From contig CAXKVR010000337.1 in the NCBI GenBank assembly GCA_964058845.1, positions 1 through 64,000 of the forward strand: a stretch of DNA of 64,000 nucleotides, in the 5' to 3' direction. The DNA is from Carex sylvatica (Eukaryota; Streptophyta; Magnoliopsida; Poales; Cyperaceae). Positions 36,260 through 48,096 of the stretch are shown piece after piece; the stretch's first letter is position 1, and every line of letters starts with the position of its first letter. The position numbers were made by a program, and so were the translations under genes. A model generated the notes under the pieces. That model had not been told where the DNA came from, did not search any database, and was given only the letters and a program-made list of their open reading frames with translations.

Positions 36260-37074
36260 TCAACCATAAGAAACATTAAAGAATCTTTATCTCAGTAAGA
36301 AGTTAATTAGTCCAAAAAGATAACCACTTAATTAGGATTTTAAACTGTGAGAAAAAACACTTACCTCGCCGGAAGAGTTGATTTCAGTTAGTGTAGAGAT
36401 AGTGAACTGACAATACTAGCTGAGGAAGAGGAGATGTGCAATTTCGGTAAAACAAATTCGTCGATTCTCTCGCCCTTGCAAATCTCACAGTTTGGAGTGG
36501 ATTTGAAGACATTACAACGAATGTCATGCATAATGATCTTCTTCTTCGTTTACAATCACACGTGCTACATCGGTTATCTTTCTATTTCGCATTTGACGAA
36601 TATTTTGCACATTCTACATAATGTACACTAATGATCTATCAAGATTGTTATGGATTAAGAGCATTTGTAACATGTCACAAACTAACATCTAGTTCCTAGA
36701 TTGATGAATAAATCATTTATCCTTAAAGTCAGGTAGTGCATTAAAATCATTTAAACCAAATTATTTCTCATATGATACTTTTACATGAAAAAAGGTGCCA
36801 AAGCTAGGAAGTGAATGCAGAGTCCTAGACCACTAAATAATCCACGCTTGAAGCATTAAAATTTCCAACATATTGCAGATTTAATACAAAAAATAAAGTA
36901 CAAGTTAACAAATTGTATGCCTCGTAAAAGGAATAAAATTAAATGATCCATATACAACAAAAAGGGAGCACTTCTGCTGCAAAATTTTTGTTTCCGGGAT
37001 AGATAAACCCAGAAATGACCAATAAAATACTACAAACCTAACAAGGAATACCTACTACACTGAAAATATTATTT
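36260..37074. other. intergenic, including NOP2 3' UTR
   Basis: The minus strand shows a good donor (GGCGAG|GTAAGT, about 36365) preceded by a possible short exon (36370-36560), but no recognisable protein. Bases from about 36890 to 37074 are probably the NOP2 3' UTR. Confidence 0.35.
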
Positions 37075-40000
37075 TCAACTGGCCCCACCAGCTGGCACCT
37101 TGTTCTTCTGAAACGGTTTTCTTTTTCTCTTTCCTGTCAGATGTAGGGGATAAAAATTATGTTAGCCAGTAATAGGCAATACAAACTGCTATATTCCAAC
37201 AAGAATGGTGCAGATTTAAGTAAAAACCCAGTAAGAATTGAAAATACTTGTATTAACGTACCTAGAAATTTGGATTTATTGTCCTTCCGCTTTGAAGGAG
37301 ATTTCTGATTTTTAAGCATCTCGCCATTTGATGAAACAGCAACATCACCTTTAACTGATTTCTTTTTTTCTGAATTCTCCATTACACCTTGTGAATCCAG
37401 CGTTTTGCTTTTGGAATTACCCTTTGGTACTGATGAATCTGCCTCTTTTACTTCAGTTTCCTTCCCAGTTTTACTTTTGGGTCCCTTTTTGTTCATTTTG
37501 CTATTTTGACCTTTTGGGTTTTTAGTTTTTTCAGGCTTTCCATTTTCATTTTCCTTCCCAGTTTTACTTTTGGATCCCTTCTTTTTGTTCAATGTGCTAT
37601 TTTGACCTTTGGGGTTTTTAGGTTTTTTGGGCTCTTCATTTTCATTTTCATTTTCATTTTGGTCCTCTTCAATTTCGCCATTCTCGGCAGCAGCCTCCTT
37701 CAGTTGCATCTTCCTCTTTGTCTTCTCTTTCATTAAAGGTTCTTTAGTCAGACTATTGCTAATCTTCTTCAACTGTTTAATGTAACACATAAATAGAGAG
37801 AAGATAAATTTTCATTAACTTTTTGCACTTTTGGTCCCTAAAGATGACAAGGAATAAGGTCCACAAACATTATAATCCCAAGCAAGTCAAATAGTGGACC
37901 TTTGGGCCCAAAAAAAATTACAATGCATAACAATACTAATGAGAATATCACTCCTACACCTTTGGTAGAGAGGCCTTGCTATCAATGCAAGCCATTTTGT
38001 ACTGTTCACAGACTATATATTGTATAAACTGCACCATACAATTTTAACTATTCCAAGGACCGATGTTTATTTCAACACTTCAAGCCAACTTTGCACTCCA
38101 GACCGTAAAAGGAAGACAAATAGAATTCAGATCAAACTAAAAACAGTAGTTTTTGTCAAGAGAGTTTCTCATGTGTTATACAAAAATATAAAAGATTGCA
38201 AGCATAACACCAACAATATCTTTTAGAGAGGCAACATATACCTTGGCAACAAAAAACCCATCCATGTTATTCACATGAGGATAAAACCGCCTTGTTTTCT
38301 CTAGAGAGGGATGAAACCTGCTCTCTCTATATCGTATTAATCTGAAATAAAAAACAAAGATGCTCATCAAGTAAAGATTTCAGAGAGAGCGCATGCAGTA
38401 TATAGTACTAGCGCATTGGTACTGGCTCAAACAGATATGCTGCTTTCTGCTGTGGATAAAGCTAAGAATGGAGAACACATAGGTACGGTCTCAAATAGAA
38501 ATGTGAGGATATGTAGGGTAACTGGAACCCACTATTGAACTCATCGACCTGAAATTTTACTGGTTTGAGTTACTTGCCACACTAATGGGTGGTGGGATCA
38601 ATTTGATTCAATCTAAACTAATATAACATTCCCAACCGAACCAAACATAGGTATCAGAGTACACTAAACCCCAGAGAAAAAGAGAGTACCCGGGTTTGCC
38701 AAAATCAAGCCCACAGGGAACTAATTTCACATGTCTTTTCTTGAGAGCATAGTCTACAATAGCCTCATTCTACAATAAAATAAAAGAGAATCAAGTACAT
38801 GATACAAGAAAAGGATCGAGCAATGATTATAGCATACACGCTATTAGCTAAAACGTGCAATTTTAATGGACCTCAGGAATCAACATGGAACAAGTAGAGT
38901 ACACGATGTAACCACCAGATTTTGAATTTGCATCCACCAAATCAATTGCAGCCAAAATCAATTGCTGCGAAAACCAAGTAATATAAAAACTAAATCAGAA
39001 ATGAATCAAATGCGATACTATCATACAAAAAAATGCACCTAATAATTTATAGTGTTCACTTGTATTTGATTACTAAAGGTATCTATAACAGTATAAAGAA
39101 ATTTAATTGTTACATATTTATATTTTTGGTGATCAACACCACTATGTATATGGTCCACTTTTTAAATACACTATATTATACATGAACATCTGTTCTTGAG
39201 CTGTTCTTGAAAAAAATCTGTTCTTGAACATCCACTTTTTATACATGAACATCCACTATATTATACATGAACATCCACTTTTTAAATACACTATATTATA
39301 CACTATATTTTTAAATACACTATATTATACATGAACATCTGTTCTTGAAAAAAATCCAGAAAATATACATAACATAACACAGGCAGCAAACAAAAATACC
39401 TTTTGCAAAAATACACAGTTGTGTACATCGTCAATAGTCTTCGATGTTTTCACCTGTGGATCTTTCCAAATGGTCTACCGACAAAGCCACCAAAAACAAA
39501 CATTACAAATATCAGTCTATAATGAACAAGTTGATATAGAACTAAAATACTAGGGCTAATAATAAGAAAATATCAACATACCCCTGTTCCAGTGCAAGGA
39601 GCATCCAACAATACTCTATCCACTGAATGCATACCGAGAACACCCGGTAGCTGAAAAAGAGTAAAACCAATTAGAATTTAAACATAAAAGGTTGCAGAGA
39701 TGTACATCAATGATCACAGAAGTGACATGAAGTCCATCTATCTAGAATTAATTATCCAATACGACAGTCAACACAGTCAAACATCAATTCTCCTGCAACA
39801 CATCTAAGACTGTGCCCTGTAAAATGAGATACATCTCATATTGTGCTTCTTACTCTCTTGAAAGAAAATAGGACAGGGCAAAGTACATAAGATATATTTT
39901 ATATTTCCTTTTATCCAATAGGGGGTATGGACGATATTCTCACATTATTATAGGGCAGTACCCAGTATTGAATTTGTACAGCAGTAACCCCCCCCCCCCC

Positions 40001-43000
40001 CCCCAAACAAAAAAAGGCCACATAATACCTCCTTGCCATCATAATTGCAAACTACAGCATTTGTGACACCCATGCGATGTATATTTCCAAGTAGACCATG
40101 CAGCCTCTTCTCGTTAAGCTCATTTGCATATACTATTCCTGAGTAACCAAAAACAAAAGAAATGTTAGTTTTCATGCTTATTCCCCAACAAGATAAAATA
40201 TTTGAAAATTCAGCTAACCAGTGTTCTTCATCAGAGCTGCAATGTATGTTGTTTTACCACCAGGGGCAGCTCTGTAATTTACAGATAAAATTAAGTGTAA
40301 TTAGTATATTAAGTGTGATCAGGGCATTCAGTCATGCACACCAAACTCATGTCGTATACTTTATCAAAATTGTGAAAGACAAATATGTACCAATTTCATA
40401 TGCATTTGGACCAAATTTCAAAGTAACACAAATATGTTACCATGTAAAAACAAGAAACATCATCCATGGCCCAATATCTGCCAAATAAGAATAGCATTTT
40501 CATCTAAAGCACTCTCCTATTTCTTACAAGACAACGAAAAGACCAAAACTAACTTCCATTCTAACAGAAGGGGGGGTTACTATCAGTATTTTTTCAGTAA
40601 AAAAATCACGCCTCCCAAAAGTACATCTAATGCTTCTCGTTTTGAAGGGTAAAATAGATATTTTACGATTATGCAGGGTGCAAATGAAGTTTTTCCAATA
40701 AGAAACTAATCTTACGCCATATCAACAATTCTCTCTTTTTCCTGAGCAGCAAGTGCCATGACAGGTAAGAATGAACTTGCACCTTGTTTCTGCGCAAAGA
40801 ATGACAAAAAAAAATGCATTGTAATTAGCATGACAAAACATGTAAGAACTGGTTTATAATCCAAATGAAAATTTGTTTGACAACAAACTTACAAGGTAGT
40901 GCCCAGCCATGTATTCAGGGGTTGCACCAACTGGGACTTGCGAGTCATACACAACCAACCCAACCTATTATTTTTGTAAGCCATAGTCAGTACAAACCAT
41001 GAATTTTTTTATTAAAAGACACAGTCTGTCATTTTCAAGCACAACAAAATTTTCCTTATTAAACAGTTTGTAGTATAACAAATAAAATGATTTGTACCTT
41101 CGACCACTTCCCAATTTGATCCAGATTGACTCCACGGTTAAGCAAAATACCAGCAAGATCTCTTCTCCGTGTCTACAATAAAAAGGAAAATATCCAATAT
41201 GTAAACAAATAACTTCAAATCAGGGAAGATCTTGCAAATTTAGGTGCCCGAAAAATGCATACCTTTAAAGTATTTGTACGTAAAGTTTCTGGAGGTTTCC
41301 TTTCAAAAGCCTCCACAAGCTCAACTAACTCCACCGCAGAAAACATCTAGGGAGAGGGAAGGAGACGGGGAGAGGATGTCAAAAAAAAAATTAGTCATGC
41401 TTCTCATAATTGGGAAAGAATGGGAAAGCATGGTAAAATAAATTAGTCATGCTTCTCACAGTTGGTAACTCTTGTTGGTAAATCTGGCATTTAGACGAAT
41501 GGGAAAGCAGGCAGCATTATTTACCATGCATGATTAAACAACATATTTTTTTCCTTTTCAAGTAGCTCACCTTTTTCATTTCTTGGCTCATTTGGATTTC
41601 AACTGCAGTTATGGACCTCATTAATTAATGTACAGCTAAATTGAGTACAATATGGGCTTCTCAGTACATACTGAAAACTACATGAGTTAAAGGTCAAATG
41701 GGTTCAACTAAAGTTAATCGCCCCATTGGAATCGGAGGAAGGGGACCAAAATTGAAGAAGACTGTAATTTAACTCATGATAAAATAAGTAAAATAAATAT
41801 ATATGTACCTCAATAAGAGCCTCCATGAGGAAGTCATTGTACCCGTAATAAGAAATTAAGTCTGCCTTAAGCTGCTCAACATAATTCTTCCTGGGAATGC
41901 CTTCTTCCTTGAGAACTTTGAAATTAGACAGCACACGCACGACTGCAGAAAGCATCCCCAATGAAACAATGATTGATATTCGATAAGGTGGAACAAAAAT
42001 AGTGGATTAGTTAAAACAATGTTGGAGCTGTCCAAAGCCATACAAACTATCAACATATAATGTATAAATTGTATGTGAAACCTATTTCATTTTTCCTTTG
42101 AAATATGTGAAATGGTATAAAGTAAGCTCCTCCGTTCAAATAATTCTATGAATGCTCATATTGCTCCTTTCCTTTCCCACTTTTGCAGAGATAAACAGTG
42201 TGAAAGAGAGGAAATTGTAGGCATCTCAAGTAAATACGAAAGAGAAGTTTACATAGGATCACAATTTTTGGAGGAGCACGCATGATATAAATGAAACTCC
42301 TTTATTTGCCATACATCATATTTTAACATTTGGAGGGGCACATAACTGCCCTGGCAATTACTAAAGTAGAAGTACGTACTCTCTTTAATTCTTCTTTGAA
42401 GATTTTGAAGGTTGGGAGGAATTAGTGCTTCTTCCTTTAGCTCCTACAGTTTAGATAAGAATGTACACTAAGACAATATTCTCAAAGTACAGAAAATATA
42501 TAAAAGGTGGGGCGCAGATCCAAAATCCTCGGATTAAAAAGCTACAGATATGTGATTTCTCTTTCTGGAATATAACTAATTCCCGAGGAGAATAGCAAAG
42601 GCATAGATCCCTGGAAGGTTCAGTTACAATTCCTAATAAACCAGATAGCTACTCAGTATCTAGAAACCAAATTCAACTACTCTAAGAGCTGGAATAAATA
42701 TAGACCTCTTCAGTTGGTAATCTAAAATCATCACTTTCTCCTAGTATATTGGTCTCCATATCTGCTATGGCATCTTCTTCAACTCTTTCTTTTTCTTCAT
42801 CGAGTGCCCTCGATTTTGCTTCCAAGTCTGACTCTTCAGAATCAGAATCCATGTCCTCTTGCTCTGAAAATAATCAGCTTCAAATTAAATATAGTATTTG
42901 ACATATTATTCTTAGTATATATAATTGAGATCAACTGAAAATGTTACATATAATTTAATTACTTTCTACTATATTTGCAGTACTTTCATGAATGGTTTAG

Positions 43001-43475
43001 TTTACAAAGAACAGAAAAATTGTGGGTGCTGATTGCAAATACCAGAATACTGGTGCATTCAGATACAATTTGGTGATTGTGCAAATAGAAGAAAACCATG
43101 AAAGAGCATAATTTACTGCAATAAATCACACTAAAATTTCACAACTGCAACTTCATTGTAACTTTTTTTAGTGGGGGAGTAAATACAAAATACCAAAGAG
43201 ATCAAGATCAAATTTAAGAGAGATATAATATATATCGAACACTCTTCACCTTCTTCGTCACTTTCTCCGAGGAAATCATCAGTGATAGGTTCACCGTCGG
43301 ATGAGGCATCGTCCGACTGAGATTGCACCTCATCATCGGACGCTTCTTCGTCCAGTTCAGGTTCGAGATCGGAGTCGGAGGCGAGGATATCCTCCTTTGG
43401 ATTGTTCTTCGCTTTCTTACTAGGCTTAGGGGTAGGATTGTGGGTTTTGTTACCCTTTCCCTTGTTCTTCGCCAT
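37075..43475 (-). CDS. NOP2: 25S rRNA (cytosine-C5)-methyltransferase NOP2/OLI2
   Basis: Seventeen exons assemble into 678 aa with phase kept throughout: 43475-43250, 42863-42706, 42443-42380, 41942-41809, 41346-41263, 41172-41098, 40964-40893, 40789-40716, 40271-40219, 40138-40029, 39650-39582, 39474-39400, 38964-38872, 38769-38690, 38341-38242, 37772-37262, 37133-37075. The Lys-rich then acidic N-terminus (about 1-150) is nucleolar-type. The RsmB/NOP2/Sun core has the SAM loop AAAPGGKT (296-303), motif [10 protein letters not shown] with releasing Cys369, and motif VI STCSM with nucleophile Cys423. [16 protein letters not shown] closes the core; a Lys-rich low-complexity tail follows (490-678). 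Nop2 makes m5C in large-subunit rRNA and is needed for 60S assembly (family knowledge). The start is the first ATG; upstream frame extension would need a GTG. Confidence 0.93.
38965..39399. repeat. tandem repeat array inside NOP2 intron 12
   Basis: Between exons 12 and 13, units such as CACTATATTATACATGAACA and TCTGTTCTTGAAAAAAATC recur several times at 39150-39360. Confidence 0.75.
39988..40004. repeat. poly(C)17 tract in NOP2 intron 10
   Basis: Seventeen consecutive C residues lie about 25 bp downstream of the exon 10 donor on the transcribed strand (G17 in the pre-mRNA). Length polymorphism or sequencing error is likely. Confidence 0.85.
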
Positions 43476-43522
43476 TGCAGGAGCTGTAGAGAGAGAGGAG
43501 GAGGCTGGAGCGGTAGAAAAGA

Positions 43523-43650
43523 AAACCCTAGCTAAACCCACAAGTTGAGCTCTTTTGTTAACACTTAACAGATAAACAGGTTAAGTTTGAAGCCTTGTCG
43601 GGCCTCATTGGGCCTGCTTTTTCAATTTTTTGTTATAGAGTGAATGGGCC
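43523..43650 (-). promoter_or_regulatory. NOP2: NOP2 promoter: telo-box plus site II (TGGGCC) elements
   Basis: AAACCCTAG (43523-43531) lies about 50 bp upstream of the ATG. TGGGCC occurs at 43609-43614 and 43645-43650, with a third GGGCC at 43600-43604. A telo-box combined with site II motifs is the known signature of plant ribosomal-protein and ribosome-biogenesis promoters, fitting the gene's function. Confidence 0.7.
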
Positions 43651-44107
43651 TATTCTTTGCCATATTTGTTTCCCATCGTCTAATTTCAAATAGATGACGC
43701 TAAATAAAATCTTACACGATTGAGATTAACATTTTTTTTACTCTACAAAAATAAATAAATCATAATATATAATTCTTTTCACTAAAATGGACAATTTCTA
43801 TACGTTTGTTTTTTTATGCTTTTGATTTCTACCAACATGCCATAATTTTTTGTTTAATACAAGCCCGTAGGCATTCATTCCATCAACAGCTAAAGAATTT
43901 TTTTCTATACATTTTTTTTAATACAACGTCCCCTGATTGGAGATCCAAACCTTACCCCCCCCCCCACCGAATTTGTGAGGACACACTTGATTCACATACT
44001 CTCTCCCGAAAAAAAATATGAACTCAGTTGACGGCCATCATATGCCAGCAGTAACATAAGACTATGTTATTATCATTAGACTATATATAATTTCAGTAAC
44101 AATAACT

Positions 44108-44270
44108 TGAGATAGTTGATTGCTATCAGCCCATCACATGCCAGCAGCAGAAGCTATGTCAAAAGAGGTTGGATGAGATAGTTGCTCTCTATTCTCAGGT
44201 TTTATTTGCAAAGTTCTACAACACCTTTCCAAATGATGATATAAAACCAGTTACAGAACCCATAGTTGTA
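44108..44270 (+). pseudogene. unidentified coding-like fragment
   Basis: One frame reads open for about 50 codons (KRLDEIVALYSQVLFAKFYN, then KPVTEPIVVQLSHVT) before a stop, with coding-like composition. I do not recognise the family and see no neighbouring exons; it may be a captured gene fragment. Confidence 0.25.
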
Positions 44271-44884
44271 CAATTGAGCCATGTCACCGTGGCAAACATA
44301 CCTTGAAATTCAAGGAGAAGATGAAATGGAGCTGGCTGGATTAATTACATTCCGGAAAGAAACTGTAATCAGGGGCGGATTAATTACATTCCGGAAAGAA
44401 ATTTAAAATTTTAGTTATTTTCATTGAAATTTAATTAAATTTTATTTTTTTCAGAAGTTTCTATATAATCCAGCCTCCTTCAATAATAAACAAATATTTA
44501 CTTGTAATTTAGTGGTTAGAACTCTATTTTGTATTTGAGAGGTTTTGAGTTCAAATCCCACTCATCACACCACATTCTACATTTTAATTTTCAGCCGCAT
44601 TTATAAAAAAATTCTAGTTCTGCCCCTGACCGTAACATAACTCTAGTGCTATATGTACTTGAGACTTGGTCGGGACATTGGTACTTGTACAGTGGAGCAG
44701 TACTGTGAAGATCACTCATTGCCAGTGGCGAGGCTAGGAATTCAATCAAGGGTAGGCAAGAAATGAACATATCAAAAAAAAAATTTAACATAAATGAACA
44801 TCAAAGATTTCAACTAAGTCAAAAGTTTATAACAAAATATTATTTTACATATCAAAAAATAAGAAATATATTAATGCTACAAAA

Positions 44885-45430
44885 TCAAGTCAATGGAGGG
44901 AGCTTTCCTCTACAATTACTCATATTTTGCCATCGTTGCATAATTCGTTCATCAACTACCTCATCAAATAACTCACTCTCAACGTAAGTAACCAAACAAT
45001 CATTCAATAATTGATCTCCCATTGAATTCCTGCTCGGTTTTTCACATAATTCATCGCCGAAAATACCCTTTCAACACTAGCCGTAGCCACCGGCAATATC
45101 AATACTAATCTCACTAATTTGTAAACTAATGGATAAACATTGTACCTCCTCTTTTCCACCATTTTTTGAGAAAGTTCAACTATGCCCTTTAACTCTAAAA
45201 AATCATTATCACTTCGCATATCCATGTGATAATTCTCCAATTGACTATTTAGGACAACAAGTTCATATTGGTTAAAATCAGAGGAATAAAATCAAGCTAA
45301 TTGAACCAATCTATCTTTATTAAATGATGAAAAATAGTTACTAGAGCCTAAGCTAGGCCCTATTTGTTGTGATCCTTGTGATGATGAATCAATTGAAAAT
45401 TTAGGTGCCATAGTGTAGTATTTGTCCATT
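44885..45430 (-). pseudogene. hAT transposase C-terminal dimerisation domain remnant
   Basis: The minus-strand reading contains YPLVYKLVRLVLILPVATAS and VERVFSAMNYVKNR, the hAT-family C-terminal dimerisation signature (of the TTF-type/ZMYM1-like plant group). Upstream there is an in-frame TGA (about 45293). A frame change occurs at about 45022-45030, after which the family-typical tail (MGDQLLNDCLVTYVES and on) continues to a stop at 44885. The DDE core is absent, so it is non-functional. Confidence 0.75.
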
Positions 45431-46048
45431 CTTTATTAACAAATTCAAAGAAAAAATTAGAGTTAAGCAAGATGTCATGACCTAATTCAGAAATTAGCAA
45501 TGGATCCACATGTATATCTTGTTTGGTGAAATTCAGAAATTAATTAAAATTCAGCAATGTTTTTGTTTGGTGAAATTCAGAAATTAATTAAAATTGGTTT
45601 AAAAATCCTAAAAATGGAAATTTTACATAAGCATGTTCCTTAGGATGTGTACTATCTACTATGCAAATGTCATGACCTAATTCAAACTGAAAAGGCATTT
45701 TTACATTTTATTGGATTTTACTGGTTTATAGAGCAGTAGTGAGTCAGAGAAGGTTTCATCTGGCTTTTGATTCACCTTGTACCAGTGGTACATGGGAGCT
45801 ATACCAAGGATATTGCGCAAGTTTAAAACAAAGTGCCAACTTAGAAAATCTAAGAGAAGGGGAATTAGGTCATAAACCCTATGAGAATCAATTCAATTAC
45901 TATAAAATCTGAATTTCATAATTAATTATCTTCCGTAATATTTTCCCTTTTACCTGGTTCCTTTTCGTACAAAATTTCGCCCAATACCCTCTTCCCCCAA
46001 CTGATGCAACTTGAGCTTCATAGCTCGAAATTAATTGAGGGAATACAA

Positions 46049-46550
46049 TGCTACAAGAATATCTCCTGCAGCTGATTAGAACCGAGTTCAATCGATTCCA
46101 ATGAAGAACAGAAATGAATTATGGTGGAAATTAAGAAAACGGAGGAAGTAAGTGGCAAGAACAAGGTTAGAACCTTCTGTAAAATTGGATACTTTTATTC
46201 ATATCTAGATCCTTCATTACATCTGTCTTATATAGACGATTCAATCAAAACTAAATTTGTTAAAAACAGTAAGGAATTGACTCCTATTGCATCTCCACTT
46301 GCGACATGGCTGCCACATATGCAAAATAAGCTGAAGTGGCGCGGTCTGAACTGAAACACTAAAGCAATTATTTCTTCTAACTGCTCTGGCCCTTATTTTA
46401 ATTGTGGGTCCCAGTCACAGTTTCTCTTCCTCTTTAAACTCATCTGACCGAGCTTGCTGACCTTCTTGCCCGCAACCCCTTTTCCTCTTTCCTCTTTCAC
46501 TAGCTCAACAGCCACTCTTAATTCACCCAAATCAGATTCATTTCGTTACA
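46049..46550 (-). repeat. 3' LTR of the Ty3 element
   Basis: 502 bp, TGCTACAAG...CGTTACA. On the minus strand it contains a TATA-like CTATATAAG (about 46227-46235). It differs from the 5' LTR by about seven substitutions and one 11-bp indel (this copy retains CGACATGGCTG). Confidence 0.92.
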
Positions 46551-48096
46551 CTCCCCCTCCCTTAAACAAATTTGTGTCCTCCCGAATAAAATCGAGAAAC
46601 TGGCGAGCAATTCGATCATAATCTTCCCAAGTGGCGTCCTCACGAAATTGATTTTGCCATTGAATCAAAACTTAAGCTGTTGCTGCGTTTCCCTTCTTCA
46701 CCATTTTTCTGGCCAAAATCAACTAAGGTTTCAGATTTGAATTGACTTCTGGACCAAGCACGGGAAGCACCGAAGAAGGTACCTAGTTATCTCCCAGCTT
46801 TGCCTTTAGCTGGGACACATGGAAAACTAGGTGTATGACCGAATTCGGTGGTAAGCTAAGCCGGTATGCTACGGTACCGATCTTTTGAACAACTTCGAAA
46901 GGCCCGTAATACTTTGAACTCAGTTTTGGATTGCGCACCCCAGCCACTGAAATCTGTCGATACAGCTGAAGTTTCAGATAAACCCAACTTCCCACCTCGA
47001 ATCTTCTTTCGCTACGGTGTTTATCTGCATTTCGCTTCATCCTTTCTTGAGCTTTAATCAAATTTGCCTTCAGTTGAGCAAAAGCTGTCTGGTGATCTCT
47101 CAAGTAATCATTTACTGACTCAACTTGACTTCTTGGAGCACTACCCAAACCCATCTGAGGAGAAGAGTAACCATATAGCGCTTCAAAGGGCGAAGCTTTG
47201 ATAGCACTGTGATAATTCGAATTATACCACCATTCCGCCAATGTCAGGTAATTAGCCCATCTCCCTTGCTTATTGTACACCATGCCACGTAAATAGGCCT
47301 CTAGACATTGATTCACCTTCTCGGTTTGGCCATCCGACTGAGGGTGATATGCCGTGCTCATGTTGAGCTGAACCTCTAGCTTAGCCATTAACTCACGCCA
47401 AAATCGACTTGTAAAAATTGGATCTCGATCCAATATGATACTGTTAGGTAGACCATGAAGCTTATACACCTCATCCATAAACGCTTGAGCTACAGTAGAT
47501 GCTTTGAAAGGATGACATAAAGGCATAAAATGGGCGTATTTGGTAAAACAATCAACTACAACCATGATTATCTCAAACCCCTTAGATTTAGGAAGACCAG
47601 TAATGAAGTCCATCCCTATGCTCACCCATGCTCCCTTAGGTATTGGTAGGGGTTGGAGAAGACCAGCTGGAGCTGTATGTTCAGTTTTGTTAATTTGACA
47701 ATTCCCACACTTCTGTACATACTGATGCACTGCCTCTTTCAGCCCAGGCCAAAAAAACTGCTTCTTCACCCTTTGATACGTGGCATCAATCCCTGAGTGA
47801 CCTCCTAAGCAAGAGGCATGCATTTCTCTCAAAATTTCTTGTCTCCAATTTCTGCTACCTCCCACACAGATTCTATTTTTGTAGTATAATACCCCTTGGT
47901 GTTCTGACAATTTTGTATCCTCGGCTTGTTCAGGTCCTTCTCTCACTTTCTTTTTCAACCCTTCACTCCATGGATCATCAGTGTAACTGGATCTGATTTC
48001 TTGCACCCATCTAGGTATTAGTTCAGTAACATCCATCAATTCACTCCTTTTTTTTCCCTTCTTCTTCACCTTGTTCTTCCCTTCTAGAGAGTGCAT
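46546..48096 (-). pseudogene. Ty3 integrase with interrupted chromodomain-like C-terminus
   Basis: The open part (46783-48096) shows the HHCC zinc finger (HSGIDATYQRVKKQFFWPGL ... CGNCQ), then the D,D,E core: MDFITGLP, ILDRDPIF and the glutamate in DGQTE. It continues through the GPFEVVQKIGTVAYRLSLP module. After a TAG at 46783 the same frame carries a chromodomain-like segment (KMVKKGNAATA, then VLIQWQNQFREDATWEDYDR) with two more stops. It ends at a TAA inside the 3' LTR. The chromodomain normally guides integration to marked heterochromatin (family knowledge). Confidence 0.88.
46551..46563 (-). other. polypurine tract
   Basis: On the minus strand AAGGGAGGGGGAG directly abuts the 3' LTR, as required for plus-strand priming. 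Confidence 0.85.

Noticed and set aside
36370..36560. Minus-strand exon with strong GTAAGT donor
   Set aside because: The peptide is short and unrecognised, and no partner exon was found; kept only as a remark in the intergenic entry.
40162..40652. Plus-strand ORFs of 108 and 72 aa within NOP2
   Set aside because: They run across NOP2 exon 9 and introns on the opposite strand and resemble nothing.
43476..43541. N-terminal extension of NOP2 by 22 codons
   Set aside because: The frame is open but would start with GTG; the first ATG in frame is at 43475, and the extension overlaps the telo-box leader.
44505..44570. tRNA-like sequence (AGTGGTTAGAAC ... GAGTTCAAATCCC)
   Set aside because: Box A and box B words are present, but I could not fold acceptor and anticodon stems, and no A-tail or TSD was found; this phrase is common in plant transposon debris.
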